Source of the DNA: Erythroxylum novogranatense
Lineage: Eukaryota > Streptophyta > Magnoliopsida > Malpighiales > Erythroxylaceae
Assembly: GCA_029891385.1 (NCBI GenBank)
Contig: CM057235.1
Location: forward strand, 17,669,620-17,733,619
Length of the DNA stretch: 64,000 nt
Direction of reading: 5' to 3'
Below, piece after piece: positions 1 to 10,468 of this stretch (its first letter is position 1; each line of letters begins with the position of its first letter). The notes below the pieces were generated by a model. That model searched no databases. It saw only the letters and a program-made list of their open reading frames with translations, and had not been told where the DNA came from. The position numbers and the translations under genes were made by a program.

Positions 1-1740
1 TTGTCTTCCCTTCAATGTTCATAATGGTATTGAACAAGTTTTCAAACATGTTTTTCTCAATATGCATCACGTCCAGATTATGCCGTACCAGATTTGTTTT
101 CCAATATGGTAAATCCCAAAATATGCTTCGTTTTTACCAACCAAAGTTTTGACTGATGCTTCTATTTACTTCATCGGCGTCAAATTCAGTTACTTTAAGC
201 AAGCCCAATGCCTCAATCTCTTGCAAAATCTCAACACCACATTTTAGAGGTGGAGGGGATTGTTTCACAATCCTATTTTTAATGAACTTATATTTTTTGC
301 GCCTAAACGGATGATCCAGAGGAAGGAATTTTCTGTGATTGTCAAACCAACTAATTTTGCCACCTCTTGGAAGATAAAATGCATCTGAATCATTGCCGCA
401 ATGAGGGCACGCCAACTTCCCAGTAGTACTCCAACCAGATAACATGGCCAAAGCCGGGAAGTCACTAATCGTCCACATTAAAGTTGCTCTCATAAAAAAA
501 TTCTGTTTCAGAGATACATCATATGTTTGCACACCAGTTTCCCAAAGATGCTGCAATTCCAATATTAGCAGTTGTAAGTAAACATCTATTTTCTGCTTGG
601 GATTTGTTGGTCCTAGGACAATAACTATAAGGAACATGTAAGCCTCTTTCATACACATCCAAGGAGGCAAATTATAAGGAGTAATTATCACCGGCTAAGA
701 TAAATATTGCTGCCTGGATTGACCGAAAGGTTGGAATCCATCAATCGACAATCCCAACCGCACATTCCGACTTTCAACTGCAAAGTGCACATGGGTGTCA
801 TTGAAATGGTTCCATGCCAGTGCATCTGATGGATGACGCATAACTCCATCTTGCTGATCGTGTTCTGCATGCCATCTCATGTGACATGCAGTCACATCAG
901 ATGTATAAAGTCTCTGCAGTCTCGGAGTTAGCGGGAAATAATACATCCGCTTCCATGGAACTAATTTCTGTTTCATTGCACGCTTTCTTGGCTTAAACCT
1001 CGATTGACCACAAAATTTGCACTCATCTAAGTTCACATCATCTCCCAAGACAACATACACCCCAACCGACAAAGAATCAATTTTTCCATCGCAAACCAAG
1101 ACCCAGATCGCTTTCTTCATATTGTAAAACTCACAACCATTGAATGATCGCCGGTAGTGATTCAAGATACCACCTGAATGTTATCAAAACTACAATCCGA
1201 TATGTGTCCTTCACTCTTTACGTTCAAAATTCGCGCAATTGAAGACAATTGCGTCATTTTCCGCAACCGCCACAATTCTCACAAGAACCGGAGTAAGTTA
1301 AAAAAAATTTGTGCTTCTGCGTTTGGTTCTTCTTCAACATTTACCCTATTTGTCCCAAAGGTACAACCGACTCCATCAAAGACCATTTGCTTGTATGAAT
1401 TTTCAGTTCCATTCACAAAATTCCCGAACGTCCCAAGCTCCCCTTCATACTCATTTACGTTGTCAGAAATTTGTGGTTCATTCCCCCTTGAGCTGCTACA
1501 AATTAACGGTTTGCCATGTCGTGTCCACTAAAAATAATTGGGCACAAACCCTTTTCTCAGTAAATGCAACTTAACTTCATCAAGAGTGAGGAAACATTTG
1601 TGCTTGCACTTGCTACATGGACATCTGATCTTTTGTCCATCCATATATGCAGGTTGAGAGCATGCATAATGAATAAAACTGTCAACTCCATGCACAAATT
1701 CAGGATTAATGAAGCCATCATCGGTTAATCGTCTATACAT
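1..1740 (-). pseudogene. TNP2-like CACTA transposase, truncated by window edge and broken
   Basis: This is the cut-and-paste transposase of a CACTA element, a nuclear protein that acts on the element's termini. The N-terminal piece (1740-1528) has the transposase-associated domain with a CPCSKCKH cysteine cluster and motifs such as YMDGQKIRCPC. After a linker with a stop (TAG at 1525-1527) and one frame change somewhere in 1166-1527, the main transposase domain runs from 1165 to base 1. Recognisable blocks there are RWHAEHDQQDGVMRHPSDA, GLSIDGFQPFG, YNLPPWMCMK, LACPHCGND and, near the left edge, DLPYWK and HNLDVMHIEKN. In-frame stops occur at 692-694 and 131-133. The catalytic C-terminal half is off the window. 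Family assignment is firm; an active product from this copy is not expected. Confidence 0.85.
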
Positions 1741-2876
1741 CCAAGCTCTATCCTCAAGCTCATAAATTGGATATCATTAATTTCAACCCGTCAATCCATT
1801 GTCAGTATCATTCATGTACGCCACATATAACAAGGTAGGTCAGTATCATTAATTATTATACGGGCATCCTGCTGAAAATTCGGCAGCATTTCCCCTATCA
1901 CATAATCATCCCCCTATTACACATAAGAGAGCCCCCTGTATGTGAAAATACACTTCTATATTCGACAAGTAAAGTCAACTCACAACTGATATCGAAACTA
2001 CATGTCCATACATTGCATTGTAAACAACTCATGTTACGTATTAATAATTAAACATTAAACTCAAATCAATTCACAACCATACACAATTTTCTTATTACGT
2101 CAAATTATATTACCAATTATGCTTAAAGTTACCACAATTGAAGTTAAAGTATAGTTGTCATTTCAATACCTGCGTAGGCTTCTGTTCACGTTCCTCGAAA
2201 GTATAAATACTGGGGACAATACACTTCCTACAACCAACAAAATTAAATTGTGTCTTATCATATTGAGGGGTCCTAGCATTTGTCACAAAAGTTCATACGA
2301 TTGATTCAAAAATTAAATCGTATGTCAACAAAAATTATTTTAATTAATTAAATCTATTTTAATCTCTTATATAATATTCATTAATATATTATTAAATAAA
2401 TAAAATAAAACATTTTAATTATCTAAAACTTAATATTTCATTAAATTATTTTAAATACAATTAATTTCATATCTATAAGTTAAATTTATATAATTTGAAG
2501 ATAATTTAATAATATATATTTTGTTAATGTAATCACTAATAATGTATATACAATAAACTTAAAATAATTTATTTTAATTTATTTAATTTATTATAATCTC
2601 TTATATAATATTTATTCGCAAACTATTAATTAAATAAAAATAAACTTTTTATCTAAAACTACACAAATTATTTTATCTATTAATAAATTGTTATTAAAAA
2701 TTAAATTTTTTTTCTAAAACCATCCAACAAGGGCGTGAGCAGCGAGCACTTGTGGGATGGTTTGTAATTGAATTCACGCAATTTCAGCGTGAATTCAACT
2801 TACAAAGAGGCAATGAATTGAACTCATACGGGAATTCAAACCATAGAATTGAATAACAATACTGTTTTTGGAATAT
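1741..2876 (-). other. CACTA 5' leader and subterminal region, no gene
   Basis: This stretch lies between the transposase start and the terminal repeat. It is very AT-rich from about 2320 to 2720. Near the end it holds a clean inverted repeat, TTGAATTCACGC (2768-2779) facing GCGTGAATTCAA (2787-2798) across a 7-base loop. It probably contains the promoter and leader of the transposase, but no specific signal could be confirmed. No protein-coding signal was seen. Confidence 0.5.
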
Positions 2877-2907
2877 TCCGTCGCTATTTAACGATTTCCT
2901 TGTAGTG
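2877..2907 (-). repeat. CACTA terminal inverted repeat (right end, copy 1)
   Basis: Read on the minus strand it begins CACTACAAGGAAAT and continues into TAGCGACGGA. The second CACTA end at 5462 has the same first 14 bases and a very similar following block (TAGCGACAGA), so both ends belong to related families. Confidence 0.8.
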
Positions 2908-4720
2908 TTTGTTCAATTCTTATTATATAATGATCCAATACTGTTAAATGTTTAGATCTTTAAATCTCTTATCTTATCGATTTAATTTATGTCCAGTTTT
3001 TAAAATATTATCCAATATTACCATTCCCTATTTAATCAATTCCTACAAATCAAGACTGGATTCTCATTCTCAAATCTTTGTTACTTATTACCAAACAAAG
3101 CTCAACTCTTCAGGACTCCTTTTGGTAAACAAAGCTTAACTCTTATACCACAAACAACCAAAACAAAATTCTACAACTTTGGGGCATGTATAATTGATAC
3201 TATTAAAGATTTACTTCCTCAAGATGATGAAAATTGATAGGAAGTCTTGGTTACAATAGATTGTTTCAACATTAACAAAAAAACCACAATAAAAATTTGT
3301 AAGATTTGCCAAATCCAATTCATAAACTTAAACCACACACCTCCACACGCTTTCCAAATTGATGATTAAGAAGAATACCTTAAGAATATATCAATCAGGT
3401 TAAAATATAGCTTATGGGGTGCTATATTCCTAATGGATAGGCTTCGAAAAATTTGATTAAGTCATCTAGATTCTAAGAGAGCTTCCTGAACTTTTTGCAA
3501 AAGAGCCTTTGAGGTTATTACTAAAGAAAAAGGTGGAGCTTGCCATTGAGGTAACCCAGATTCTAAGGTGATTTTTAAAACCCCTACAATATGAGATCGA
3601 TGAGGCTACCAAAATTTTCAAGAGGGAAAGATCAATATGTTAATTAAGTTGGCCAAAATTGCATTTAAAATCTCAAAGTTTACAATGTAATACAACTTGA
3701 ATCCTAATATTTTGAAGCATTTAAATTAAACTGTAATATTTTCCAAACATTCAAAACATACTTTAAATGACCAAAAAAATTTAATGAGAGTAACTCTTTA
3801 TAAGTTAAATATCATGTCAATATTGATGTGATATTATTTTTATTTTTTAAATAGATTGCAGACTCTATTGTCACTTCATTAGCTTTTTCAAATTAACTAA
3901 AAAGTGGGTCCAACTATTATATGACAGTGGAACCTATTTTTATAATTCTCAATTGTCATATGACTGTGGGATCATTTTCTATTTAGAAAAGTAAAAATAT
4001 TGTCATGTCATCATTAAGGTGGTATCTAATTAACAAGAAGCTAATTATATAAAATTTTCATCCACTTAAGGTCTATTTTGAAAGTTTTAAAACATTGGGG
4101 CTTAATTCAATGCTTTAAAATTTCATTGTCTATTTTAGATTATGTTATAAATGTTAAAGTTGAAGATGCACTTTTGGCTAATTAAATTTATAGTTTTAAA
4201 AGTTAAAACTATAAATTAAGTATATAATCATTAAGAATGAGATTAATTAAGTTAAAAATCATGCTAGTATTTGATATCAAATATTAGGAACAACAATGAC
4301 AAATTTTTACTCATATTTAGTTATTATATGATCTATATTATAACTAATTTTATCAACATATTTTATATTTATAAGTAATTAATCAAAATTATTTAGATGA
4401 TTTATAAATTTATTAATTTCAATAATTATAAATATATTTCATTATAAGCAACAAATTAAAAAACCTTGCGGGCATTAAGCATATTCATCCAAACAAGGCA
4501 TTAAGCTACCTTATTCATCATTCATGCATTTTATCGAACACCTTGCTAGCAAAACCAACTTAACCCTATCTACACACGAATCCTTTAATTCTAGCCAACA
4601 TAAATATCCAAAACTTTCACACAATATCAATCAAACATCAGTTCCTAAACGAAATGCCAAAAATCACTCCAGAAACACATCCAAATAAACCCAACCCACG
4701 ATAACCCACGAATTTCTTAC
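2908..4720. other. AT-rich non-coding DNA, probably interior of the second CACTA element
   Basis: No coding homology was recognised. Because only right-type CACTA termini are seen at 2907 and 5462, this segment is most simply the interior of the outer CACTA element into which the first was inserted, but it could also be independent sequence. It includes a long imperfect foldback (about 3650-4150). Confidence 0.4.
3650..4150. repeat. Long imperfect foldback, MITE-like
   Basis: The left arm (about 3660-3900) matches the reverse complement of the right arm (about 3930-4140). The clearest block pairs TTTTGAAGCATTTAAATTAA near 3710 with the reverse complement of the stretch near 4110-4128, and similarity continues inward through short TTTTTA-rich stretches. 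By eye the arms are roughly 70-75% alike. There is no ORF, and the size and AT content fit a miniature inverted-repeat element. Termini and a target duplication could not be fixed. Confidence 0.5.
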
Positions 4721-4870
4721 CTTCGGATCCACCAAAGGAGAGACGCCCGTCAATGTCGCCGGAGAGGACGCACGTTCTCGTCGCCGGAGTAGCAGCACCT
4801 GGTCGGACGTGGAAGACGAGGCCACCGGAGGAGAGGAGAGAAAGATGAGAGATAAGCAGCGTCGGGGGAA
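4721..4870 (-). other. GC-rich untranslated leader exon with a splice donor
   Basis: On the minus strand a GC-rich block ends GATCCGAAG and is followed at once by GTAAGAAATTC (boundary at 4720/4721), a strong plant 5' splice site that opens into AT-rich sequence. It lies about 600 bp inside the CACTA terminus at 5462, where CACTA transposase transcripts usually start. The likely role is a spliced 5' leader of the outer element. A captured host-gene leader is an alternative. Confidence 0.35.
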
Positions 4871-4904
4871 GAAGAGAGGGAGGGCGACCGCAGGTCGATT
4901 TAAT

Positions 4905-5462
4905 TTAATTTTGCTGACGGAATTATCCGTCGGTATAATTAAAAAAATCCGTCACAGAAAGAAGCATTCTAAACCTAGTTCCCCGACGAGGCATTCCAAT
5001 ATAGCGACGGATTTGTTCCGTTGGTGAAACATTTGTAGCCGACAAGTTTGCCGACCGAACTTTAATTCCATCCCTATTTAATGACGGAACGCTTTCCATT
5101 GGCATATTTCCATCGCCGAGATATTTTCCCTCCACCCTTGGCAACGGATTTGCTGACCGTCAGAAATGTTCTTTTTTTAATATAGCGACAGATTTTTTAT
5201 CGTCGGTGAACCATTTCTAGCTGACAAGTTCGCCGACCGAAAATTTTATTCCGTCCCTATTTATAGACGGAATTGTTTTCATCGGCATATTTCCGTCGCT
5301 AAAAGGCCCCGCGAAAATTTCCCTCCAAGTTTGGCAACGGATTTTTGGACCGTTGGAAATCCTCTTCCTTTAACCGACTGATTAGTGTTTCCGTCGCAAT
5401 TAACAGACGCTATATTGTCCGTCGGTATATTTCTGTCGCTATATGATGATTTCCTTGTAGTG
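4905..5462 (-). mobile_element. CACTA element 2: subterminal repeats and right terminus
   Basis: The segment ends ATTTCCTTGTAGTG at 5462, the reverse complement of a CACTA terminus. It is packed with alternating GACGGA and TCCGTCGG motifs in both orientations, as expected of subterminal transposase-binding repeats. Two diverged units of about 180 bp lie in tandem (about 5004-5160 and 5181-5360). Each runs from ATAGCGAC through GCCGACCGAA and CCCTATTTA to GGCAACGGATTT. The insertion cuts a gypsy reverse transcriptase; the next three bases, TTA (5463-5465), are the likely target duplication. The left boundary is uncertain. Confidence 0.75.
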
Positions 5463-7420
5463 TTACCGGATGGCTTCGGGGGAATTGAAGGAGCTTAAGG
5501 AGCAGTTGGAGGAGTTGTTGGTGAAGGGGTATATTCGACCGAGCTCTTCACCTTGGGGAGCTCCGGTCCTTTTTATAAAGTAGAAAGATGGATCGTTGAG
5601 GATGTGTGTAGACTACCGGAAGCTGAATCAAGTCATAGTGAAGAACAGATATCCGCTTCCTCGCATAGATGATCTGTTTGATCAATTGCAAGGAGCGAAA
5701 GTCTTCTCTAAGATAGACTTGAGATCGGGTTACCATCAGTTGAGGATTAAGGAGTTGGATGTGCCAAAGACCACTTTCAGGACTCGCTATGGGCATTTTG
5801 AGTTCTTGGTTATGCCCTTTGGATTGACTAATGCGCCCGCAGCTTTTATGGATTTGATGAATCGGGTCTTTAAGCCATTCTTGGACCAATTTATCATTGT
5901 CTTCATTGATGATATATTGGTCTATTCCAAGAGTGATGAGCAGCATGAGGAGCATTTGAGGATTACTTTGGAGACTTTGAGGAGGAACTAGTTGTATGCC
6001 AAATTCGATAAATGCGAATTTTGGCTGAGAGAAGTTTCATTTCTTGGACATGTGATTTCAGAGCAAGGAGTGCATGTGGATCCAAAGAAGATAGAAGCTG
6101 TGGTGAATTGGGAAGCACCGAAGAATGTAGCAGAGGTGAGGAGTTTCCTGGGTTTGGCAGGCTATTACAGGAGGTTTGTAGAGGGATTCTCCATGATAGC
6201 CGCTCCAATGACTAAGTTGTTGAGGAAGAATCAGAAGTTTATCTGGAGTGATGAATGCCATAAGAGCTTTGAGGAGCTCAAGCACAGATTGACGAGTGCT
6301 CCGATTTTGATTCTGCCTTTGGGAGGTGAGGGTTATACTGTGTATAGTGACGCTTCGAGGAAGGGTCTTGGTTGTGTTTTGATGCAGGGAGATAGGGTGA
6401 TTGCTTATGCTTCGAGGCAGTTGAAGCCTTATGAGTTGAACTATCCGACGCATGATTTGGAATTGGCAGCGGTGATCTTTGCCTTGAAAATTTGGAGGCA
6501 TTATTTGTATGGAGTTTAGACGAGGATCTTTACCGATCATAAGAGTCTTAATTATTTGTTAAGCCAGAAGGAATTGAATTGAGACAGCGACGATGGATTG
6601 AGTTGCTTAAGGATTATGAGTTGCTGATTGAGTATCATCCGGGCAAGGCCAATGTAGTGGCGGATGCTTTGAGTAGGAAGTCTTCGATTGCTCATGTTCG
6701 ATTGGTTTATCTTCCTTTATTGGAAGAGATGGATAAGCTTAAGATAAGCTTGAAGCAGGAAGAGTCGGACTGTCTTCTAGCTAACTTCCGAGTGAGACCG
6801 GTACTCAGGGAGAAAGTTAGAGAGTTGCAGGTTCAAGACGCAGAGTTGAGCAGACTTAGAGATGAAATTCAGAATGGTAAGGTTTCCGAGGTAATAGTGA
6901 GAGATGATGGGCTTATGACAGTAGGGAACAGGTTGTGTATCCCAGATGTGCAAGAGGTTAAAGATGAGATTATGGATGAGGCACACAATGCGCCTTACGC
7001 CATGCATCGCGGTAGCACCAGGATGTACTGGGATTTGAGAGAGCATTTTTGGTGGAAAGGCATGAAGAGGGATGTAGCAGAGTTTGTTAGTAAGTGTCTA
7101 GTGTGTCAGCAAGTCAAAACTGAACACCAGGCACCTTCAGGCAAGTTGAGGCCATTGTCCATCCCGGAATGGAAGTGGCAAAGGGTGACTATGGATTTTC
7201 TGATGGGTTTGCCTAAGACCGAAGTGACGTGATGCTATTTGGGTTATCAGGATCGGTTGTGAAGTCACCTCACTTTTTGCGATTATGGATCGATTCTTTG
7301 CATGAGTTAGCAAAGAAGTATATCGATGAGATAGTGAGATTGCATGGGATTCCGGATTCGATTGTTTCAGACAGGGACCCTCGGTTTACTTCAAGGTTTT
7401 GGGAAAGTTTGTAGGAAGCT

Positions 7421-8296
7421 TTGGGTACTAAGCTGAATTTTAGTATGGCTTTTCACCCTCAGACGGATGGTCAATCTGAGAGGACCATTCGGACACTTGA
7501 GGGGATGTTTCGGGCTTGTGTGATGGATTTTAAAGGAGCATCGGATGAGCATTTTCCATTGGTCAAATTTGCTTATAATAATTCGTACCATTCGAGTATT
7601 CAGATGGCTCCATATGAGGCTTTGTATGGGAGGAGATGGAGGACTCCGATCTGTTGGGATGAAGAAGGAGAGAGAAAACTGATAGGACCAGAATTGATTC
7701 AGACGACAGTTGAGAAAGTCAATCTGGTTAAGCAGCGACTTAAGGCAGCACATGATAGAATGAAGAGTTACATTGATGCACATCGAAAGGAGATGGAGTT
7801 TGAAGTCGGTGAGAAGGTATTTCTCAAAACGTCTCCTTGGAAAGGAGTAATGAGGTTTGCCAAGAAGGGCAAGTTGAGTCCGAGGTATGTGGGTCCTTAT
7901 GAGATCCTTGAGAGGATTAGGCCACTTGCCTACAGGTTGGCGTTACCTCCGGAATTGTTTCAGATTCATGATGTCTTCCATGTGTCTATGTTGAGGAGGT
8001 ATAGATCGGATCCTTCTCATATTATTCAAACTAGTGATGTTCAGTTGCGGGATGATCTGAGTTATGAAGAGCTTCCAGTGGAGATCTTGGATACCAAGGA
8101 AAAAGTTCTCAGGAACAAGACGGTTCAGTTAGTTAGAGTCCTGTGGAGGAATCATTCGGTAGAGGAGGCTACATGGGAGTCCTTGGAAGCCATGAAGGAG
8201 AAGTATCCGCATCTCTTCGATGACTCAAGTAATAATTTTGAGGACGAAATTTCTTTTAAGAGGGGGAGAAATGTTGGACCCCGAATTTTTTTATGA
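7421..8296 (+). CDS. Uninterrupted gypsy integrase C-terminal segment with chromodomain-like tail
   Basis: This is a 291-residue open segment of the pol relic above. It opens just after a stop at 7412 within the integrase catalytic core and carries the last catalytic Glu region (HPQTDGQSERT), the FAYNNSYHSS and PYEALYGRR blocks, and the GPYEILERI and HDVFHVSMLRRY motifs that precede the tail. The last about 70 residues (VEILDTKEKVLRNKTVQL, VLWRNHSVEEATWE) match the chromodomain-like CR motif that may direct insertion to heterochromatin. The reading frame runs 25 bases into the 3' LTR before stopping, a common layout in this group. It is not an independent gene. Confidence 0.75.
   Translation: MGTKLNFSMAFHPQTDGQSERTIRTLEGMFRACVMDFKGASDEHFPLVKFAYNNSYHSSIQMAPYEALYGRRWRTPICWDEEGERKLIGPELIQTTVEKVNLVKQRLKAAHDRMKSYIDAHRKEMEFEVGEKVFLKTSPWKGVMRFAKKGKLSPRYVGPYEILERIRPLAYRLALPPELFQIHDVFHVSMLRRYRSDPSHIIQTSDVQLRDDLSYEELPVEILDTKEKVLRNKTVQLVRVLWRNHSVEEATWESLEAMKEKYPHLFDDSSNNFEDEISFKRGRNVGPRIFL
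8258..8271 (+). promoter_or_regulatory. Polypurine tract of gypsy A
   Basis: AAGAGGGGGAGAA lies directly before the LTR start TGTTGGACCCC. It primes plus-strand DNA synthesis. The preceding GAGGACGAAATTTCTTTT block recurs before the 3' LTR of element F (about 63020-63038). Confidence 0.8.
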
Positions 8297-10468
8297 TGTA
8301 TTAAGCATGAATTTGTGGTAATTATGTGTTTAAGCCTTAGTTTGATTTAATGTGGGAGTATTAGTGGATAATCGAGTTTAATGTGATTTTAATGAGCATG
8401 AAAGGGTAACATGTGTGAGGGCATTTTAGGAAGAACACTAGGGTTGAAATGGGTAAAGGCTTTGTATGGAGGGGTAAAATGGTCATTGACCATCTCATTT
8501 AGACTTAAGAGAAATAGACTTAGAAGGAAAAGAAAGAAAAAGAAGAAGAGAAGAAGAGGAGTATCGTGGGTGAGGAAGAAGGAGAAGAAAAAGAGAGTTT
8601 TGTGATTCCAGTGATTTTCGACAGTTTGAAGCAATTTTTGGGTAAGTTTCGCTTCGTTTAACCTTGTTTCGGTTGGATTAAACCAAAAGATCGGATGAAA
8701 GTAGTAGAATCGGTGGTTTTAGGGTTTTAGGGTAAAAATGGTTAGATTTCGTGGGTTGATGTGTTTATGATTGATTTTGAGTTGCTGCTGGGTTAGAAAT
8801 GTAGTATAAGATATGATCTAAGGCTTAGGTGTGTTGTATTTGTGTTTGGGAAAGGATTGAAGTTGGAAAATGCTGGAAATTGGGTTTCGGAGTCATTCTC
8901 CAGGCCCGCACGTCGCGACGTGTGTATGAACACGTCGCGACGTACGAGTTCATCGCGACGTGTAATAATTAAATTTGTCATGACGAGCGGGGAAGCGTTC
9001 TTCGTGACGTGTGAACTTTCGTTCGTCGCGACGTGCGAGAAGGTTTGGTACGCCGCGGCGAGCCTGGTCTTCGCCGCAGCGAGCTCTAGTCGTTCGCCGC
9101 GACGAGCGTACCTTCGCCGTGACAAACCTCCAGTTTTTCCAAAAGACATATTTTTGGGCATATCTTTTGGTGTAGATGTTCAATTGAGGTGATTTCAGAT
9201 TCATTGTGAACTAGAAATAGAGGGCTACAAGTTTTATGAAGAAGGGAAGTTCGGAATTAGCCTCTAAGGGTTCGGAATTTTAGGTGGAAGTCGAGTGGAG
9301 ACTTTTAGTGCTTTTCCTTTTTAGATTTTCAAGCTTTTGAATATTTTCTTTGAATATTGATTGAATGAGAACTTGGTTTATTATAGGAAACCAAGCTGAC
9401 CTGATCCAATTGCAAGAGGAAGGACAACAGTGAGTCGGATACTCAAGCGATATTAGGTGGGTAATACATTTATGGTTATTATGTGTATGGGCAAATTACC
9501 TTGTGTATGCTTGCTTGCTTGCATGTGTGTGATACTGCTTGTGTGGAATTATATGAGGAATATTGAACATGCATTGTGATTATGATTATGTATGGCCTTG
9601 ATAGGCCTTATGGCATTTTGCAAGAATGGAAAGAATGAAAATTATGAAAGCTTTGATAAATGCTTTGAGCATGAAACGAATCGTTATGTGCTTTGTTTGG
9701 GTGAGAGAGTAACGAATGGAGTCACGTGCACGTCGACATAAAGCCTTCTCCCCGCTGCTCGCTTGAGGCAACGAGATCCTTTAGAAATCGGACTCGGATA
9801 GTTTACGGAATAAACTTCGGTTTATCCAGATCGTTTTATGGAACTCTCGAGCCAATTGTTTGTGCATACATGATTGATTTGTTGAGCATGACACATATTA
9901 AAGTGTTATATTGTACACTCATATGACATATTTTGTGATGATTGCAAAGTGATAGATTGATGACTTGCTATATATATATATATGCATATTGCTTGATTGT
10001 GTGGCTCGTTGCCAATGGCTATAAATGTATATGCCACTGAGCTTCGCAGCTCACCCCATTACTCTCCCCTCCTCAGGTGCAGAACGAGACGATCGTTAAT
10101 CTTGCAAGGCATCGGAAACTTCAAGCTAGTTAGGAGCTTTGTCTTAAGTTAGTATTTTGGTTAGCCCGCCAAGCATATCATCATGGAGCATATTCATGTA
10201 TTTTGAATTTAAACTTTATTTTGTATTATGCTATTTTGAGAATACTTGTTTAATTTCCTTCAGGTTGTTATGGCATGAAGCCCTTTGGTTTATGGGCTGT
10301 TGATTCATAGTTGTATGTATGTTATTATGTGTGCGAAAATGTGTATGTATGTTGTGTGAATCAAATTATGTATGGATGTTGGGATCGGGTCTGAGGTTTG
10401 GGGCGCTCGTCGCTGGCACAACCCGAGGGGCTGCCTCGGGAATAGGGATCTAGGACTCGGGCCCAACA
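8272..10468 (+). repeat. 3' LTR of gypsy A (2.2 kb)
   Basis: It begins TGTTGGACCCC right after the polypurine tract and ends GGGCCCAACA, giving the short inverted terminus TGTTGG/CCAACA. A purine-rich leader (8510-8600) precedes a strong splice-donor match, GTAAGT at 8642-8647. A CpG-dense palindromic block lies at 8890-9125. Downstream parts (about 9720-10130) have a diverged copy in relic B (11225-11680), and a similar block is found in element F. A short (TA)n run is at 9968-9984. The 5' LTR is outside the window, so age cannot be judged. Confidence 0.8.
8890..9125. repeat. CpG-dense palindromic block in LTR A
   Basis: The palindrome CACGTCGCGACGTG (8909-8922) is followed by ACGTCGCGACGT (8932-8943) and by several partial units such as CATCGCGACGTG and TTCGTCGCGACGTGCG. 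The surrounding LTR is AT-rich, so the block stands out sharply. The same 14-base palindrome occurs in the LTR of element F at 63703-63716. Confidence 0.75.

Larger units (their letters stand above)
1..2907 (-). mobile_element. CACTA (En/Spm-type) DNA transposon, 5' part
   Basis: The right edge ends in TGTAGTG (2901-2907), so on the minus strand the element begins CACTACAAGGAAAT, the standard CACTA terminus. The next three bases (2908-2910, TTT) would be the 3-bp target duplication. A transposase reads leftwards from 1740, so this is the 5' end of the element and the 3' end lies outside the window. No matching left terminus (CACTACAAGG on the plus strand) was seen between 1 and 5462. A second right-type terminus lies at 5462, so this element may be nested inside another one of the same superfamily; the nesting is inference. 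Confidence 0.8.
5463..8296 (+). pseudogene. gypsy A pol: RT, RNase H, integrase, chromodomain-like tail
   Basis: This encodes the polyprotein that copies and integrates the element. RT starts at the CACTA junction; it shows [24 protein letters not shown] and the catalytic [10 protein letters not shown] (about 5905). RNase H has its acidic residues in [13 protein letters not shown] and TDHKSL. Integrase has an H/C zinc region (about 6990-7115), a first Asp in TMDFLMGLP, a second in [10 protein letters not shown], and Glu in HPQTDGQSERT. Breaks are a TAG at 5581, another near 5990, another at 6517, a one-base loss near 6588, a short deletion with frame change near 7230, and a TAG at 7412. Protease and gag are absent, lying beyond the CACTA insertion. 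Confidence 0.9.
5463..10468 (+). mobile_element. Ty3/gypsy chromovirus-like element A, 3' half with 3' LTR
   Basis: The order reverse transcriptase, RNase H, integrase, chromodomain-type tail, polypurine tract, LTR is that of plant Ty3/gypsy chromoviruses. The long LTR and the integrase tail suggest the Tekay/Del group; the clade call is inference. The 5' part is cut off by the CACTA insertion at 5462 and lies outside the window. The element ends at 10468 inside the integrase of another gypsy relic, so it is a secondary insertion; the following five bases (CAGAC) are a candidate target duplication. Confidence 0.85.

Noticed and set aside
1178..1531. Plus-strand ORF of 117 codons
   Set aside because: It is the shadow of the minus-strand transposase linker region and shows no protein family signal.
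4809..5027. 72-codon ORF rich in Glu, Arg and Lys near the CACTA end
   Set aside because: It runs from the putative leader exon into the subterminal repeats on the strand opposite to the likely transcript and has no family resemblance.
8793..9204. Overlapping ORFs on both strands through the CpG block of LTR A
   Set aside because: Open frames arise from the GC-rich palindromes, which lack TA-containing stops; nothing resembles a known domain.
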